From assembly GCF_026163695.1 (NCBI RefSeq), contig NZ_JAOTID010000007.1, positions 1 through 64,000 on the forward strand: 64,000 bases of DNA. The letters are read 5' to 3'. The position numbers and the translations under genes are program-made. Within the stretch, counting starts at the first letter, position 1. The number at the start of each line of letters is the position of its first letter. Origin of the DNA: Shumkonia mesophila (lineage in GTDB: Bacteria; Pseudomonadota; Alphaproteobacteria; Rhodospirillales; Shumkoniaceae). Positions 16,960 to 25,098 of this stretch are shown piece by piece. The notes below the pieces were generated by a model, which saw nothing but the letters and a program-made list of their open reading frames with translations, made no database searches and was not told where the DNA came from.

Positions 16960-17885
16960 CCGAAAAAGCCGCGTCCCCGATGTTCGCGCGCGTCGCGCTG
17001 ATCGGCATCGGGCTCATCAATTCGTCGCTGGCGCGCGTGCTCCGGCGCGACGGCATGGCCGGCCACATCGCGATCTGCGCCCGGACCCGCGCCACGCTGG
17101 ACAAGGCGATGGCGCTGGGGCTGGCCGACAGCGCCACCATCGATCCCGGGGTGGCGGTCAAGGATGCCGACCTCGTGGTCATCGGCACGCCGCTCGGCGC
17201 CTACGCCGACGTCGCCCAGAACATGGCCTCCAGCTTGAAGCCGGGATGCATCGTCACCGACGTCGGCTCGGTCAAGGAAGCGGTCATTCGCACCGTCGCC
17301 CCCCATCTGCCGGCGGGCGTTCATTTGGTGCCGGCCCATCCGGTGGCGGGGACCGAGCATTCCGGCCCCGAGGCCGGCTTCGCCGAGCTTTTCGAGAACC
17401 GCTGGTGCATCATCACGCCGGCGGCCGGAACCGATCCGGCGGCGGTCGAGCGGGTGGTCGAACTGTGGCGGCGCGCCGGCATGAAGATCCAGATGATGGA
17501 AGCCGGGCGCCACGACAAGGTGCTGGCCATCACGTCGCACGTGCCGCACCTCATCGCCTATACCATCGTCGGCACGGCGACCGATCTCGAAGGCGACCTG
17601 CGCGACGAGGTCATCAAGTTCTCGGCCGGCGGCTTCCGCGACTTCACGCGCATCGCCGCCTCCGACCCCACCATGTGGCGCGACATCTTCCTCACCAACA
17701 AGGAGGCGGTGCTCGAAATGCTGGGCCGTTTCAGCGAGGACCTGATCGCGCTCCGCCGCGCCATCCGCCGCGACGAGGGCCAGACGCTGCACGACGTCTT
17801 CACCCGCACCCGCCAGATTCGCCGCGGCGTCATCGACGCCCAGCAGCACATCCCGCCCAAGGGCCCGAAGAACAACGCCGCCTGA
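16956..17885 (+). CDS. tyrC: Prephenate/arogenate dehydrogenase (TyrA family, cyclohexadienyl type)
   Basis: 309 aa. N-terminal NAD(P) Rossmann motif VALIGIGLINSSLARVL, then IVTDVGSVKEAV, the catalytic-His region LVPAHPVAGTEHSGPEAG, and a helical dimerisation domain with ITSHVPHLIAYTIV and FSAGGFRDFTRIAASDP. It forms 4-hydroxyphenylpyruvate or tyrosine from prephenate or arogenate. The first glycine loop reads GIGLIN rather than GxGxxG, common in this subfamily. Last gene of the chorismate mutase-hisC-tyrC operon. Confidence 0.93.
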   Translation: MTEKAASPMFARVALIGIGLINSSLARVLRRDGMAGHIAICARTRATLDKAMALGLADSATIDPGVAVKDADLVVIGTPLGAYADVAQNMASSLKPGCIVTDVGSVKEAVIRTVAPHLPAGVHLVPAHPVAGTEHSGPEAGFAELFENRWCIITPAAGTDPAAVERVVELWRRAGMKIQMMEAGRHDKVLAITSHVPHLIAYTIVGTATDLEGDLRDEVIKFSAGGFRDFTRIAASDPTMWRDIFLTNKEAVLEMLGRFSEDLIALRRAIRRDEGQTLHDVFTRTRQIRRGVIDAQQHIPPKGPKNNAA

Positions 17886-17911
17886 ACCGGCGAGGCCTCG
17901 GGATTTCGAGG

Positions 17912-17985
17912 ATTTCGGGGACACCATATTTAATTCAAGTATAGAATTAAATATGGTGTCCCCGAAATAATGGTGTCCCCGAAAT
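17912..17985 (+). repeat. Perfect 25-bp inverted repeat plus partial third copy (RAYT/IS200-type palindrome)
   Basis: Left arm 17912-17936 starts ATTTCGGGGACACCATATT; right arm 17944-17968 is its exact reverse complement; the loop is 7 bases. A 16-base copy of the right-arm end (ATGGTGTCCCCGAAAT) follows at 17970-17985 and could pair alternatively with the left arm. The intergenic DNA is AT-rich compared with its surroundings. Palindromes of this ATTTCGGGGACACC type are commonly found beside IS200-like/REP-associated transposases; none is present here. It may also act as a terminator for tyrC. Confidence 0.8.
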
Positions 17986-18125
17986 CCTCACCCATCCGTT
18001 CGAAGTATCTAAAATTCTCTGGACTTTTTGTCGTTTCCGCCGTTCTCCTTTCACCTGGTCGTGCGAGGGAGGCGTACGGACCCGGAGACTCGCGTCTATG
18101 CGACGGCGTGGTGGGGGGAACGATA

Positions 18126-20135
18126 ATGTTCGATCATCTTAAGGTCAGCCGAAAGCTGATGGCGCTTTCGGCCGTTTTTTTATTGCCGGTGGCCTTTCTG
18201 GCTTGGCTGCTGGTGGTGCAGAGCCAGAAGGACATCCATTTCGCCGCGAAGGAGCGGGCCGGCGGCCGCTATCTGGCCGGCCTGGCCAGCCTGGAGGTCG
18301 ATCTCGTCGCCGGCTGGTACGGCGGCCAGCCGGCCTCGGGCATCAAGCCGGCGCTCGACCGCGTCATCCAGCTTGAACGCGAGATGTCCGATGAAATGGA
18401 CACCGCCAAGCTCTTCGCCACCCTGAGCGGGAATGCCACCGCCCTGGCGGCGGGAAAGGCCGGCGCCGATGGGGCGGCGTTCGAGGCCCTGATGACGGCA
18501 CTGCGCGCCGTCATCGTGCGGGTGGGCGACAGTTCCAACCTGATCCTCGATCCCGATCTCGATTCCTATTACGCCATGGATGTCTCGCTGCTGAAACTGC
18601 CCGAGCTGGTCGATGCCTCATCGAAGGTTCTGGATTCGGCCGAGACGCTGCTCACGCTGTCCACCGTCGAGGTGGCGCAGGCGGCCGAATTGCTGACCCG
18701 GCTTGGCATCTACCAGGGCGTCGTCGACGGGGTCGGGGCGTCGCTGGAGGCGGGATACCGGGGCAATGTCGATGGCCGCATGCGCCCGGCCCTCGACACG
18801 GTCTACACCTCCTTCAAGAGTGCGGCCGATTCCTTTGGCCAGGCGCTGGCGACCTTGGCGAAGGGCGATTCGTCGGCGGGCGCGCGGCCGGACGCCGCGT
18901 CGCTGCGGCGATTGCAGGCGACGGTCGTCAAGGAGACGGACGTCCTGTGGAAGGCGGTGATCACCGAGATGGACCGCCTGCTGGTCCAGCGCATCGCCGG
19001 CTTCGAGCGGAAGCTGTGGTTGAGCCTGGGGGCCTCGTTCCTTGTCGTGCTGCTGGCGCTGGCGCTGGCCTACGCGGTGGCCCGGTCGATCAGCCGGCCG
19101 CTTCTGACCCTGAACGGGGCGATGGGCGCGTTGGCCGGCGGCGGCCGCGAGGTGGACGTGCCGTTCGCCGTCCGCCGCGACGAGGTGGGCGACATGGCGC
19201 GTTCCCTCCAGGTGTTCAAGGACAGCCTGATCCAGGCCGACCGCATGGCCGAACGGGAACACGCCGAGACCGCCGAACGGGAACGCCGCTCGAAAAAGCT
19301 CCATGAGCTGACGATGGCGTTCGACGTCCGGGTGGCGGGGGTGCTGAAGGCGCTGGAAGGAGCCGCCCGCACCATGGGCGATACGTCGTCCAGCATGACG
19401 GCCACGGCCCGCGATACGGCGGTTCAGGTCGGCGACGTCGCCGGAGCGGTGGAGCAGACCTCGGTCAATGTGCAAACCGTCGCCTCGGCCGCCGAGGAAC
19501 TGTCGGGCTCGATTGCCGAGATCGGGCAGCAGGTGACCCGGGCGTCCCAGATCGCCGCCGCGGCGGTGACAGAGGCGGAAGCCACCAACGTCAGGGTGCA
19601 GGGGCTTGCCGCCGCCGCCAACAAGATCGGCGAAGTGGTGGCGCTCATCACCGCCATCGCCGAGCAGACCAACCTGTTGGCGCTCAACGCCACCATCGAG
19701 GCGGCCCGGGCCGGGGATTCCGGCAAGGGGTTTGCCGTCGTCGCCTCGGAGGTCAAGAACCTGGCCAACCAGACGGCCAAGGCGACCGAGGAGATCGGGG
19801 CCCACATCGCCGGCATCCAGACCGCCACCCAGGAGGCGGTGGCGGCCATTGAGGAGATCACCCGCACCATTGCGAAGATCAACGAGGTCAACGCCGGGGT
19901 GGCCACGGCGGTCGAGGAGCAGGGCGCCGCGACGCAGGAGATCGCCAGGAACGTCGAGCAGGCGGCGAGCAGCACGATCGAGATGGGCACCGAGGTCGGC
20001 GGCGTCAGGCAGGCGGTCGATCAAACCGGGGCCACCGCCGGCCAGGTGGCGCAGGCGGCCGACAGCCTGACCCGCGAGGCCGAGGCCCTGAAAAGCTGCG
20101 TCGACGGGTTTCTGGGCGAGGTCAGGGCCCTCTAG
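18126..20135 (+). CDS. Methyl-accepting chemotaxis protein
   Basis: 669 aa. TM1 about 14-34, periplasmic helical sensor domain about 35-300 with the motif [12 protein letters not shown] seen in many chemoreceptors, TM2 about 297-322, HAMP about 323-376, and a cytoplasmic signalling hairpin with tip [20 protein letters not shown] and [18 protein letters not shown]. The frame is open further upstream into the palindromic repeat, but the ATG at 18126 has GGGGGAA upstream and starts a normal TM segment. It reports to CheA/CheW; the ligand is unknown and no che genes are nearby. Confidence 0.95.
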   Translation: MFDHLKVSRKLMALSAVFLLPVAFLAWLLVVQSQKDIHFAAKERAGGRYLAGLASLEVDLVAGWYGGQPASGIKPALDRVIQLEREMSDEMDTAKLFATLSGNATALAAGKAGADGAAFEALMTALRAVIVRVGDSSNLILDPDLDSYYAMDVSLLKLPELVDASSKVLDSAETLLTLSTVEVAQAAELLTRLGIYQGVVDGVGASLEAGYRGNVDGRMRPALDTVYTSFKSAADSFGQALATLAKGDSSAGARPDAASLRRLQATVVKETDVLWKAVITEMDRLLVQRIAGFERKLWLSLGASFLVVLLALALAYAVARSISRPLLTLNGAMGALAGGGREVDVPFAVRRDEVGDMARSLQVFKDSLIQADRMAEREHAETAERERRSKKLHELTMAFDVRVAGVLKALEGAARTMGDTSSSMTATARDTAVQVGDVAGAVEQTSVNVQTVASAAEELSGSIAEIGQQVTRASQIAAAAVTEAEATNVRVQGLAAAANKIGEVVALITAIAEQTNLLALNATIEAARAGDSGKGFAVVASEVKNLANQTAKATEEIGAHIAGIQTATQEAVAAIEEITRTIAKINEVNAGVATAVEEQGAATQEIARNVEQAASSTIEMGTEVGGVRQAVDQTGATAGQVAQAADSLTREAEALKSCVDGFLGEVRAL

Positions 20136-20146
20136 CCGACGGGCGC

Positions 20147-20770
20147 CTACAGCGTGATCCCGGCCAGGGCGGAGGCGCGCTCCCATTTGGTGGCGACGTC
20201 GTCGTCGAACACCAGGTCGGGATCGGCCGGCGCGGTCAGCCAGTCCTTGCGGGCCATTTCCCGTTCCAGCTGTCCCGGCCCCCAGCCGGCGTAGCCGACC
20301 AGCACGAGGCGCCGCTTCGGTCCGCCGCCCTCGGCGATGGCGCGGAAGACTTCGGTGTCGGCGGTCATGGCCAACGGACCCAAGGCCGCCGGGGTGGCCG
20401 GTCCTTTCCAGTCGGTGGAATGCAGCACGAACAGGCCTCCGGAATCGACCGGCCCGCCATAGTGCAGCACGACCTCGCCCGTGGCTTGCCCGGGATCGAT
20501 GCCGAAGCCCTTGATCAGCTTGTCCAGCGGCCCGGCGCCGAGCGGCCGGTTGACGACGAGGCCGAAGGCGCCCTCAGCCGTGTGGTCGACCATGTAGATG
20601 ACGGTGCGCGCGAAGCGCGGGTCGGGCATGGTCGGCGCCGCGACCAGGAGCTGACCCACGACATAGGGCAGGGCGCCGGCGCGCGGCGTCGTCCCGAAAA
20701 GGCCGCTTGGCGGCGCCAGCAAAATTCCCGCCGCCGCCAGCAGCGCGAGAATGGACCTGAGGACAGCCAT
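20147..20770 (-). CDS. YqgE/AlgH family protein with N-terminal hydrophobic leader
   Basis: 207 aa from ATG 20770. The UPF0301/AlgH fold is clear (GQLLVAAPTMPDPRFARTVI, HTAEGAFGLVVNRPL, YGGPVDSGGLFVLH, VGYAGWGPGQLEREM). Unlike most YqgE proteins, about 30 hydrophobic residues precede the domain, like a signal peptide. No ribosome binding site is visible, and a perfect TATAAT lies 7 bases before this ATG on the minus strand, so the message may be leaderless. The function of the family is not settled. Confidence 0.85.
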   Translation of the reverse strand: MAVLRSILALLAAAGILLAPPSGLFGTTPRAGALPYVVGQLLVAAPTMPDPRFARTVIYMVDHTAEGAFGLVVNRPLGAGPLDKLIKGFGIDPGQATGEVVLHYGGPVDSGGLFVLHSTDWKGPATPAALGPLAMTADTEVFRAIAEGGGPKRRLVLVGYAGWGPGQLEREMARKDWLTAPADPDLVFDDDVATKWERASALAGITL

Positions 20771-20835
20771 GGCGGCCATTATAGCAGGTCTCGCCGCCGC
20801 CTCCGAGATGGCCGGGGGCGCGGTCTTCCGGCCGG

Positions 20836-21957
20836 CTAGCGGCCCTGCCAGCGGACGGACGGGATGGCGGCCAGCGGCACCGGCCCGACATAGAGGCGGC
20901 GGTCCTGCACGGTGAGCGGAACGGTGAGACTGACCCGGCCGGCGTCATTGCGTTTGGAGAGAATCCCCAGCACCATCTTGGCGGTGACGGCGTCCTGCGC
21001 GCGGATGATGCCCTTGTCGCGCAGGGCGTCCACCGTCTCGAAGAACCCTTCGATGCGTGTCGTGAAGGCGCCGATGGGCTGCAGGTCGGCGTCGAGCGCC
21101 AGCGTGCCGTCGGCGGCCAGCGTCAGGGGGCCGTAATCCAGCCCGAGACGGCGCACCTCGACGGTGCCGCCGTCGTCCCGCCAGCCGGCCAGGGCGTCGA
21201 CCAGCGGTCCGGGGGGAACGCCGCCCAGCACGGCGGCGGCCAGTTCGAGGACGGCGACGTCGGCGCCGAGCGGCAGTCCCCACACGGACGGCACGCCAAG
21301 GTCGTGCGCCGCCAGGCGGATGTCGGCGACGGGCGTGCGGGCGGTGGCGAGGGCGACCGGCGAGAGCACCAGATCGAGGGTGCCGCTGCCCAGCGTCAGG
21401 CGGTCGAGCGGTCCGTCGCCGGCGAAATCGGCTCCCTCCACCTCGACATGGCCGGCCACCGGCTGGCCGCCCTCGAGGCGAACCCGGGCGCTGAGGCCAT
21501 GGACGAGGCCCTCGGCCTTCCGGCGGGCGCCATCCGCCGTCCACATGAGGGCGTGGCGGCCGGGTGCCCGGAGGGTGAACTGCCGCAAATTCCATGGCCG
21601 CATCTCGGCCACTACCTGCCCGGCTTCCCATCCCCACGGCGCGTCGGCGGTGGGCGCCGAATAGGCCGGCTTGTCGAGGGCAAGCCGCAGGTGGAACGGA
21701 AAGCCGCCGATGTCCAGGCGCTCGAAGGCGACCACGGCGCCTTCCCGGCGTTGGGCCTCGGCCCAGTTCAGCAACGAATCCCGGGCCAGCCCGGCCGCGT
21801 AGTACCACCCGCCGACATAGAGCGCGCCCGCGACGATGGCGGCGACGACGGCGCCGAGCGCCCACGTGACGGCCCTCAGGCGGCGCGGCTCTCGGTAGCC
21901 GAGAGCGGGGTGCCGGTCGGCGTCCTTTCCGGGACGGGGCGGGGTCGGCTGGCGCAT
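20836..21957 (-). CDS. DUF2125 domain-containing envelope protein
   Basis: 373 aa. A short cytoplasmic N-terminus, one membrane anchor at about 28-50, then a long beta-rich periplasmic part with the DUF2125 features LDIGGFPFHLRLALDKPAYS and VLGILSKRNDAGRVSLTVPLTVQ. It is divergent from the gamma-glutamylcyclotransferase genes, an arrangement seen in other alphaproteobacteria. An N-terminal anchor followed by a lipid-transfer-like beta fold (AsmA-like) is plausible but unproven. Confidence 0.8.
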   Translation of the reverse strand: MRQPTPPRPGKDADRHPALGYREPRRLRAVTWALGAVVAAIVAGALYVGGWYYAAGLARDSLLNWAEAQRREGAVVAFERLDIGGFPFHLRLALDKPAYSAPTADAPWGWEAGQVVAEMRPWNLRQFTLRAPGRHALMWTADGARRKAEGLVHGLSARVRLEGGQPVAGHVEVEGADFAGDGPLDRLTLGSGTLDLVLSPVALATARTPVADIRLAAHDLGVPSVWGLPLGADVAVLELAAAVLGGVPPGPLVDALAGWRDDGGTVEVRRLGLDYGPLTLAADGTLALDADLQPIGAFTTRIEGFFETVDALRDKGIIRAQDAVTAKMVLGILSKRNDAGRVSLTVPLTVQDRRLYVGPVPLAAIPSVRWQGR

Positions 21958-22075
21958 GGGGTGAGGTCCGGTTGCGGGCGGTTGGCGGGGGGCTCCGTTA
22001 TAGACCGTTGCGTGGCGGGGAGCGAGGGATTAGCCTCGATTCTCGCCATGCCGAACAGAACGCCGACCAGGGCCG

Positions 22076-22675
22076 ATGGGGCCGGTTTTCGCCGCGGGGA
22101 ACGGCTATGACGCCGTGAGCGCGACGGAGGACGACGTCTGGGTTTTCGCTTACGGTTCACTGATGTGGCGGCCGGGGTTCGAGTATGTCGAGGCCCGAAG
22201 CGCACTCCTTCGCGGCTATCATCGCGAATTCTGCGTCTACTCGCATCGCCACCGGGGGACGCCCGAAAAGCCCGGCCTGGTGCTGGGGCTGGATCGCGGC
22301 GGCTGCTGCCGGGGGCTGGCCTTCCGCGTCGCCGCCGCCGAGGTCGAGGCGGTGATGCGCTATCTGGCCGAGCGCGAGATGGTGAACAACACCTACGAGC
22401 CGCGCACGCTGCCGGCCGAGACCGAGGGCGGGCGCATCGCCGTCTACGCCTTCGTCGTGCGCCGCGACCATCCGCAGTACGCCGGCAAGCTGCCGGTGGC
22501 GGAAGCCGCCGCCCTCATCACGCGGGGCGAGGGCGCCTCGGGGCTCAATCGCGACTACCTGATCAACACGGTCAAGCGACTGGAAAGCCTGGGCTTCATC
22601 GACAAGCGCCTGCACGCCCTGCTGACCGAGGTCAAGCGGATGACCGGCGAGATCGAGCGCGGGGGCGGCATCTGA
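22076..22675 (+). CDS. Gamma-glutamylcyclotransferase (ChaC-like), copy 1
   Basis: 199 aa. ChaC hallmarks: VWVFAYGSLMWRPGF near the N-terminus, GYHREFCVYSHRHRGT, PGLVLGLDRGG, and catalytic Glu in AEREMVNNTYEPR. ChaC enzymes cleave glutathione to 5-oxoproline and Cys-Gly. A paralogue follows after 2 bases. The start at 22076 could be replaced by a GTG near 22115; homologues usually begin shortly before the VWVFAYGS strand. Confidence 0.9.
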   Translation: MGPVFAAGNGYDAVSATEDDVWVFAYGSLMWRPGFEYVEARSALLRGYHREFCVYSHRHRGTPEKPGLVLGLDRGGCCRGLAFRVAAAEVEAVMRYLAEREMVNNTYEPRTLPAETEGGRIAVYAFVVRRDHPQYAGKLPVAEAAALITRGEGASGLNRDYLINTVKRLESLGFIDKRLHALLTEVKRMTGEIERGGGI

Positions 22676-22677
22676 GC

Positions 22678-23232
22678 ATGGCCGGGGAAATCCTTCCGCT
22701 GGCCGCGGGCGACGTCTGGGTGTTCGCCTATGGCTCGCTGATGTGGAAGCCGGACTTCGCCTTTGCCGAGGCCAGGCTGGCCCGCCTTCACGGCTATCAC
22801 CGGGCACTCTGCATCTATTCCATCCGCGGCCGCGGCACCGAGGAGAAGCCCGGCCTAGTGCTGGGGCTGGATCGCGGCGGCTCCTGCATGGGGCGGGCCT
22901 ACCGGGTGGTGGCGGCGGATTGGGAAGCGGTGCGGGCCACGCTGCACGAACGCGAGATGGTGACCCACGTCTACGCGCCCGTCTTTCGGTCGGTCACGCT
23001 CGACGACGGCCGGCGGGTGGCGGCCTATGTGTTCGTCGCCCGGCGTGACCACGTGCAGTACACCGGCCGGCTGCCCGAGACGCGCATGGTCGAACTGGTC
23101 CTGCAGGGCACCGGCATGCACGGCACGGCGCTCGACTACCTGGCGCAGACGGTGGCGCAGCTGGAAGCGCTGGGCATCAGGACAGGGCCGCTACACCGGC
23201 TGCTGAAGAAGGCGGACAGGCCGGCGGGGTGA
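22678..23232 (+). CDS. Gamma-glutamylcyclotransferase (ChaC-like), copy 2
   Basis: 184 aa, a diverged paralogue of the preceding gene: VWVFAYGSLMWKPDF, GYHRALCIYSIRGRG, PGLVLGLDRGGSC and catalytic Glu in HEREMVTHVYAP. It is close behind copy 1 and probably co-transcribed. Its last codons (GIRTGPLHRLLKK) recur downstream of higBA at 23964-24036, so this gene end has been duplicated or displaced. Confidence 0.9.
   Translation: MAGEILPLAAGDVWVFAYGSLMWKPDFAFAEARLARLHGYHRALCIYSIRGRGTEEKPGLVLGLDRGGSCMGRAYRVVAADWEAVRATLHEREMVTHVYAPVFRSVTLDDGRRVAAYVFVARRDHVQYTGRLPETRMVELVLQGTGMHGTALDYLAQTVAQLEALGIRTGPLHRLLKKADRPAG
23172..23206 (+). repeat. Direct repeat, left copy (end of ChaC gene 2)
   Basis: 35 bases beginning GGGCATCAGGACAG, matching 23964-23998 with 4 substitutions (31/35 identical), offset exactly 792 bases. 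The two copies bracket higBA. Confidence 0.75.
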
Positions 23233-23288
23233 CCGGGCGCGCCGGCATTTTCCCCCAGCGGGAGATGGCGAAGTCTTCGGGAACCATT

Positions 23289-23298
23289 GTCATATGAC
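23289..23298 (+). promoter_or_regulatory. Palindrome upstream of higBA (possible operator)
   Basis: GTCATATGAC is a perfect 10-base palindrome 39 bases before the higB start. HigA-type antitoxins repress their own promoter through palindromes of this kind, so it is a candidate operator. No firm -10/-35 pair was assigned. Confidence 0.35.
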
Positions 23299-23336
23299 CC
23301 ATGGAGTGGTACATTAACTCCAGGGGGAGCGGCGGA

Positions 23337-23633
23337 ATGATCATCGGGTTCCGGGATGAATGGTTGCGTGTTTTCTTCGTGGAGGACATCCGCTCACGCA
23401 ACATTCCCTCCGACCTCGAAAGCCGATTGTTCCGCAAGCTCCAAATGATCGACGACGCGACGACCGATCGGGACTTGCGGGTGCCGCCCAGTAACCATTT
23501 CGAGAAGTTGTGCGGGCGGCTCGACAGGTTCCATTCGATCCGCGTCAACAGGCAATGGCGGCTGATCTTCCGATGGGACGGCGGCCGGGGCGAGGCGTCG
23601 GACCTCTACCTCGACGACCATGGCTACACATGA
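23337..23633 (+). CDS. higB: HigB/RelE-type toxin of a toxin-antitoxin pair
   Basis: 98 aa from ATG 23337, which has GGGGGAG upstream; the longer frame from 23301 lacks support. HigB host-inhibition family: MIIGFRDEWLRVFFVEDIRS, LFRKLQMIDDATTDRDLRVP, then HFEKLCGRLDRFHSIRVNRQ and WRLIFRWDGG. These are ribosome-dependent mRNA endonucleases. The antitoxin follows after 8 bases. Toxin-first order is typical of higBA. Confidence 0.92.
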   Translation: MIIGFRDEWLRVFFVEDIRSRNIPSDLESRLFRKLQMIDDATTDRDLRVPPSNHFEKLCGRLDRFHSIRVNRQWRLIFRWDGGRGEASDLYLDDHGYT

Positions 23634-23641
23634 GGTGAAGC

Positions 23642-23950
23642 ATGCTGACGACCAAGCGCAAGCCGGCCACGGTCGGCGAGATCCTGGTGGAGGAGTTCCT
23701 GCGGCCCATGGGCCTGACCCAGGCCGCGTTGGCCGAGGTCATGGGTGTCCCGCGCAAGCACGTCAACGAGCTGTGCAACGACCGCCGGACGGTGACTGCG
23801 CCGACCGCCCTCATCCTCGCGCGCGTGTTCGGCAACAGCCCCGACTTCTGGCTCAACGTGCAGCGGCGCAGCGATCTGTGGGAGGCGATGCACTCTCCGC
23901 GCGAGCGGGCGCGGATCGAACGCGCCAAACCCCTGCCGAGCGCCGCCTGA
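23642..23950 (+). CDS. higA: HigA family antitoxin (XRE DNA-binding)
   Basis: 102 aa. HTH with the HigA signature GEILVEEFLRPMGLTQAALA, VPRKHVNELCNDRRTVTAPT, then ALILARVFGNSPDFWLNVQ. It neutralises HigB and represses the operon. GAGG precedes the ATG. The pair sits between two copies of a ChaC gene end, which suggests horizontal arrival. Confidence 0.94.
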   Translation: MLTTKRKPATVGEILVEEFLRPMGLTQAALAEVMGVPRKHVNELCNDRRTVTAPTALILARVFGNSPDFWLNVQRRSDLWEAMHSPRERARIERAKPLPSAA

Positions 23951-23963
23951 CACGGGATGCGCC

Positions 23964-24036
23964 GGGCATCAGGACAGAGCCGTTGCACCGGCTGTTGATG
24001 CGCGCCAACGCGACGGCAGCCGTCCCTCCCGTCTAA
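23964..24036 (+). pseudogene. Remnant of a ChaC-like gene end downstream of higBA
   Basis: In frame this reads GIRTEPLHRLLMRANATAAV then PPV and TAA, matching the end of ChaC copy 2 (GIRTGPLHRLLKK) for 11 of 13 residues before diverging. Nothing ChaC-like precedes it; higA ends just upstream. It is either the original gene end displaced by insertion of the 792-base higBA segment, or the tail of a lost third ChaC paralogue. Confidence 0.65.
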
Positions 24037-24247
24037 GCAGGGAAAGCCCGCGGGGCGTTGCCTTGACGACGGCGCCGGAGCCGGCCTCGCGCTCGCAACT
24101 CACCAAACCCTGATCGACGGCGTCTTCCCAGATGGGAAGGCGGGGGCAGGAGGTGCGCCAGGCCTCCATCACCTCGGCATACGGGCGCGGCTGGGCTGCC
24201 AGCCATTCGACAAGATCCAGGACCAGAGCGTTGGTGTCGGCGGGCAT
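23969..24247 (-). CDS. Small conserved hypothetical protein
   Basis: 92 aa from ATG 24247 (MPADTNALVLDLVEWLAAQP), with GAGGG 9 bases upstream. The core PRPYAEVMEAWRTSCPRLPI, then WEDAVDQGL, and the ending VKATPRGLSLLRREG are typical of a short alphaproteobacterial hypothetical family and resemble a compact winged-helix domain. Its last residues run antisense through the ChaC remnant, so its natural C-terminus may have been altered by the rearrangement. A TAGAAT -10-like element lies just upstream. Confidence 0.7.
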   Translation of the reverse strand: MPADTNALVLDLVEWLAAQPRPYAEVMEAWRTSCPRLPIWEDAVDQGLVSCEREAGSGAVVKATPRGLSLLRREGRLPSRWRASTAGATALS

Positions 24248-24520
24248 GTCGCTATCCCTCGTTGGTTGCGCCATATTCTAGCATAATTCCAAGTTGCGGA
24301 AAGATCCAGCGGCCGTGTGACGTTCGGCGCGGCCTTGCGAAGCGATCCGCCCTGCCGTATAAGGGCCGCCGGTCGGCAGTTCACCCAGGCGTCGCCGCCC
24401 CGCGAGGGGAGCTAAACCTGCCAAAGTCCCTCATCGACCGACACCTTATCCCGTGCCGAGTCGGAAAGACGGCGACCCCCGACATTTTCCTCCGGATCGG
24501 CACGTTTGTGAGGATAAGCG

Positions 24521-25072
24521 ATGTCCAGAACCCTTCTGCCTTTCCAAACCGACGATATTTCAGCTCTCGCGCGCTCGCTCAACGGACAGCTTGCCAAGTG
24601 CGAGCGCCTGCCCGGCCATGTCGAGCTGCTGAACATGTTGGCCCGCGCCACCGGCTGGCGGAATTTCCAACATTTCCGGGCCCAGAACGCCGCCCGCGAA
24701 CGGCTCGACAATCCCCCGCCGCCGGCGCCCGCTCCCGTCGACTACGCCCGGGTGCAGCGGGTCCTGCGTCATTTCGACACCGACGGCCAGCTTATCCGCT
24801 GGCCCGGCAAGTTCAGCGAACGCGAACCCTGCCTGTGGGTGCTGTGGTCGAAACTGCCAGCGCGCCAGACGTTCAACGAGGCCGAAATCAGCCGGTTGCT
24901 CCAGGCCCATCATCGCTTCGGCGACCACGCCCTGCTGCGCCGCGAACTCTGCGACCGCGGCCTCGTCACCCGGACCGCCGACGGCCGGGTCTACCAACGG
25001 ATCGAACGCCAGCCGCCGGCCGAGGCCCTGGCCCTGATCCGCTATCTGGGCGACCGCCGGACTGGCGGCTAG
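24521..25072 (+). CDS. DUF2087 domain protein with N-terminal glyoxalase-associated-like module
   Basis: 183 aa. Residues 1-55 (FQTDDISALARSLNGQLAKC, then GHVELLNMLARATGWRNFQH) resemble a short helical module found in other small accessory proteins. About 75-165 is DUF2087 (RHFDTDGQLIRWPGKFSERE and LLQAHHRFGDHALLRRELCD). DUF2087 is usually attached to regulators or stands alone; its function is unknown. GAGG precedes the ATG. The 246 bases upstream contain no gene I can support. Confidence 0.8.
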   Translation: MSRTLLPFQTDDISALARSLNGQLAKCERLPGHVELLNMLARATGWRNFQHFRAQNAARERLDNPPPPAPAPVDYARVQRVLRHFDTDGQLIRWPGKFSEREPCLWVLWSKLPARQTFNEAEISRLLQAHHRFGDHALLRRELCDRGLVTRTADGRVYQRIERQPPAEALALIRYLGDRRTGG

Positions 25073-25098
25073 GCGGGAACGCCGTCCACCCGCGCGGG

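Noticed and set aside
18618-20186. 522-codon minus-strand ORF over the chemoreceptor gene
   Set aside because: Shadow frame of the MCP coding sequence with Leu/Gly/Arg-rich nonsense composition.
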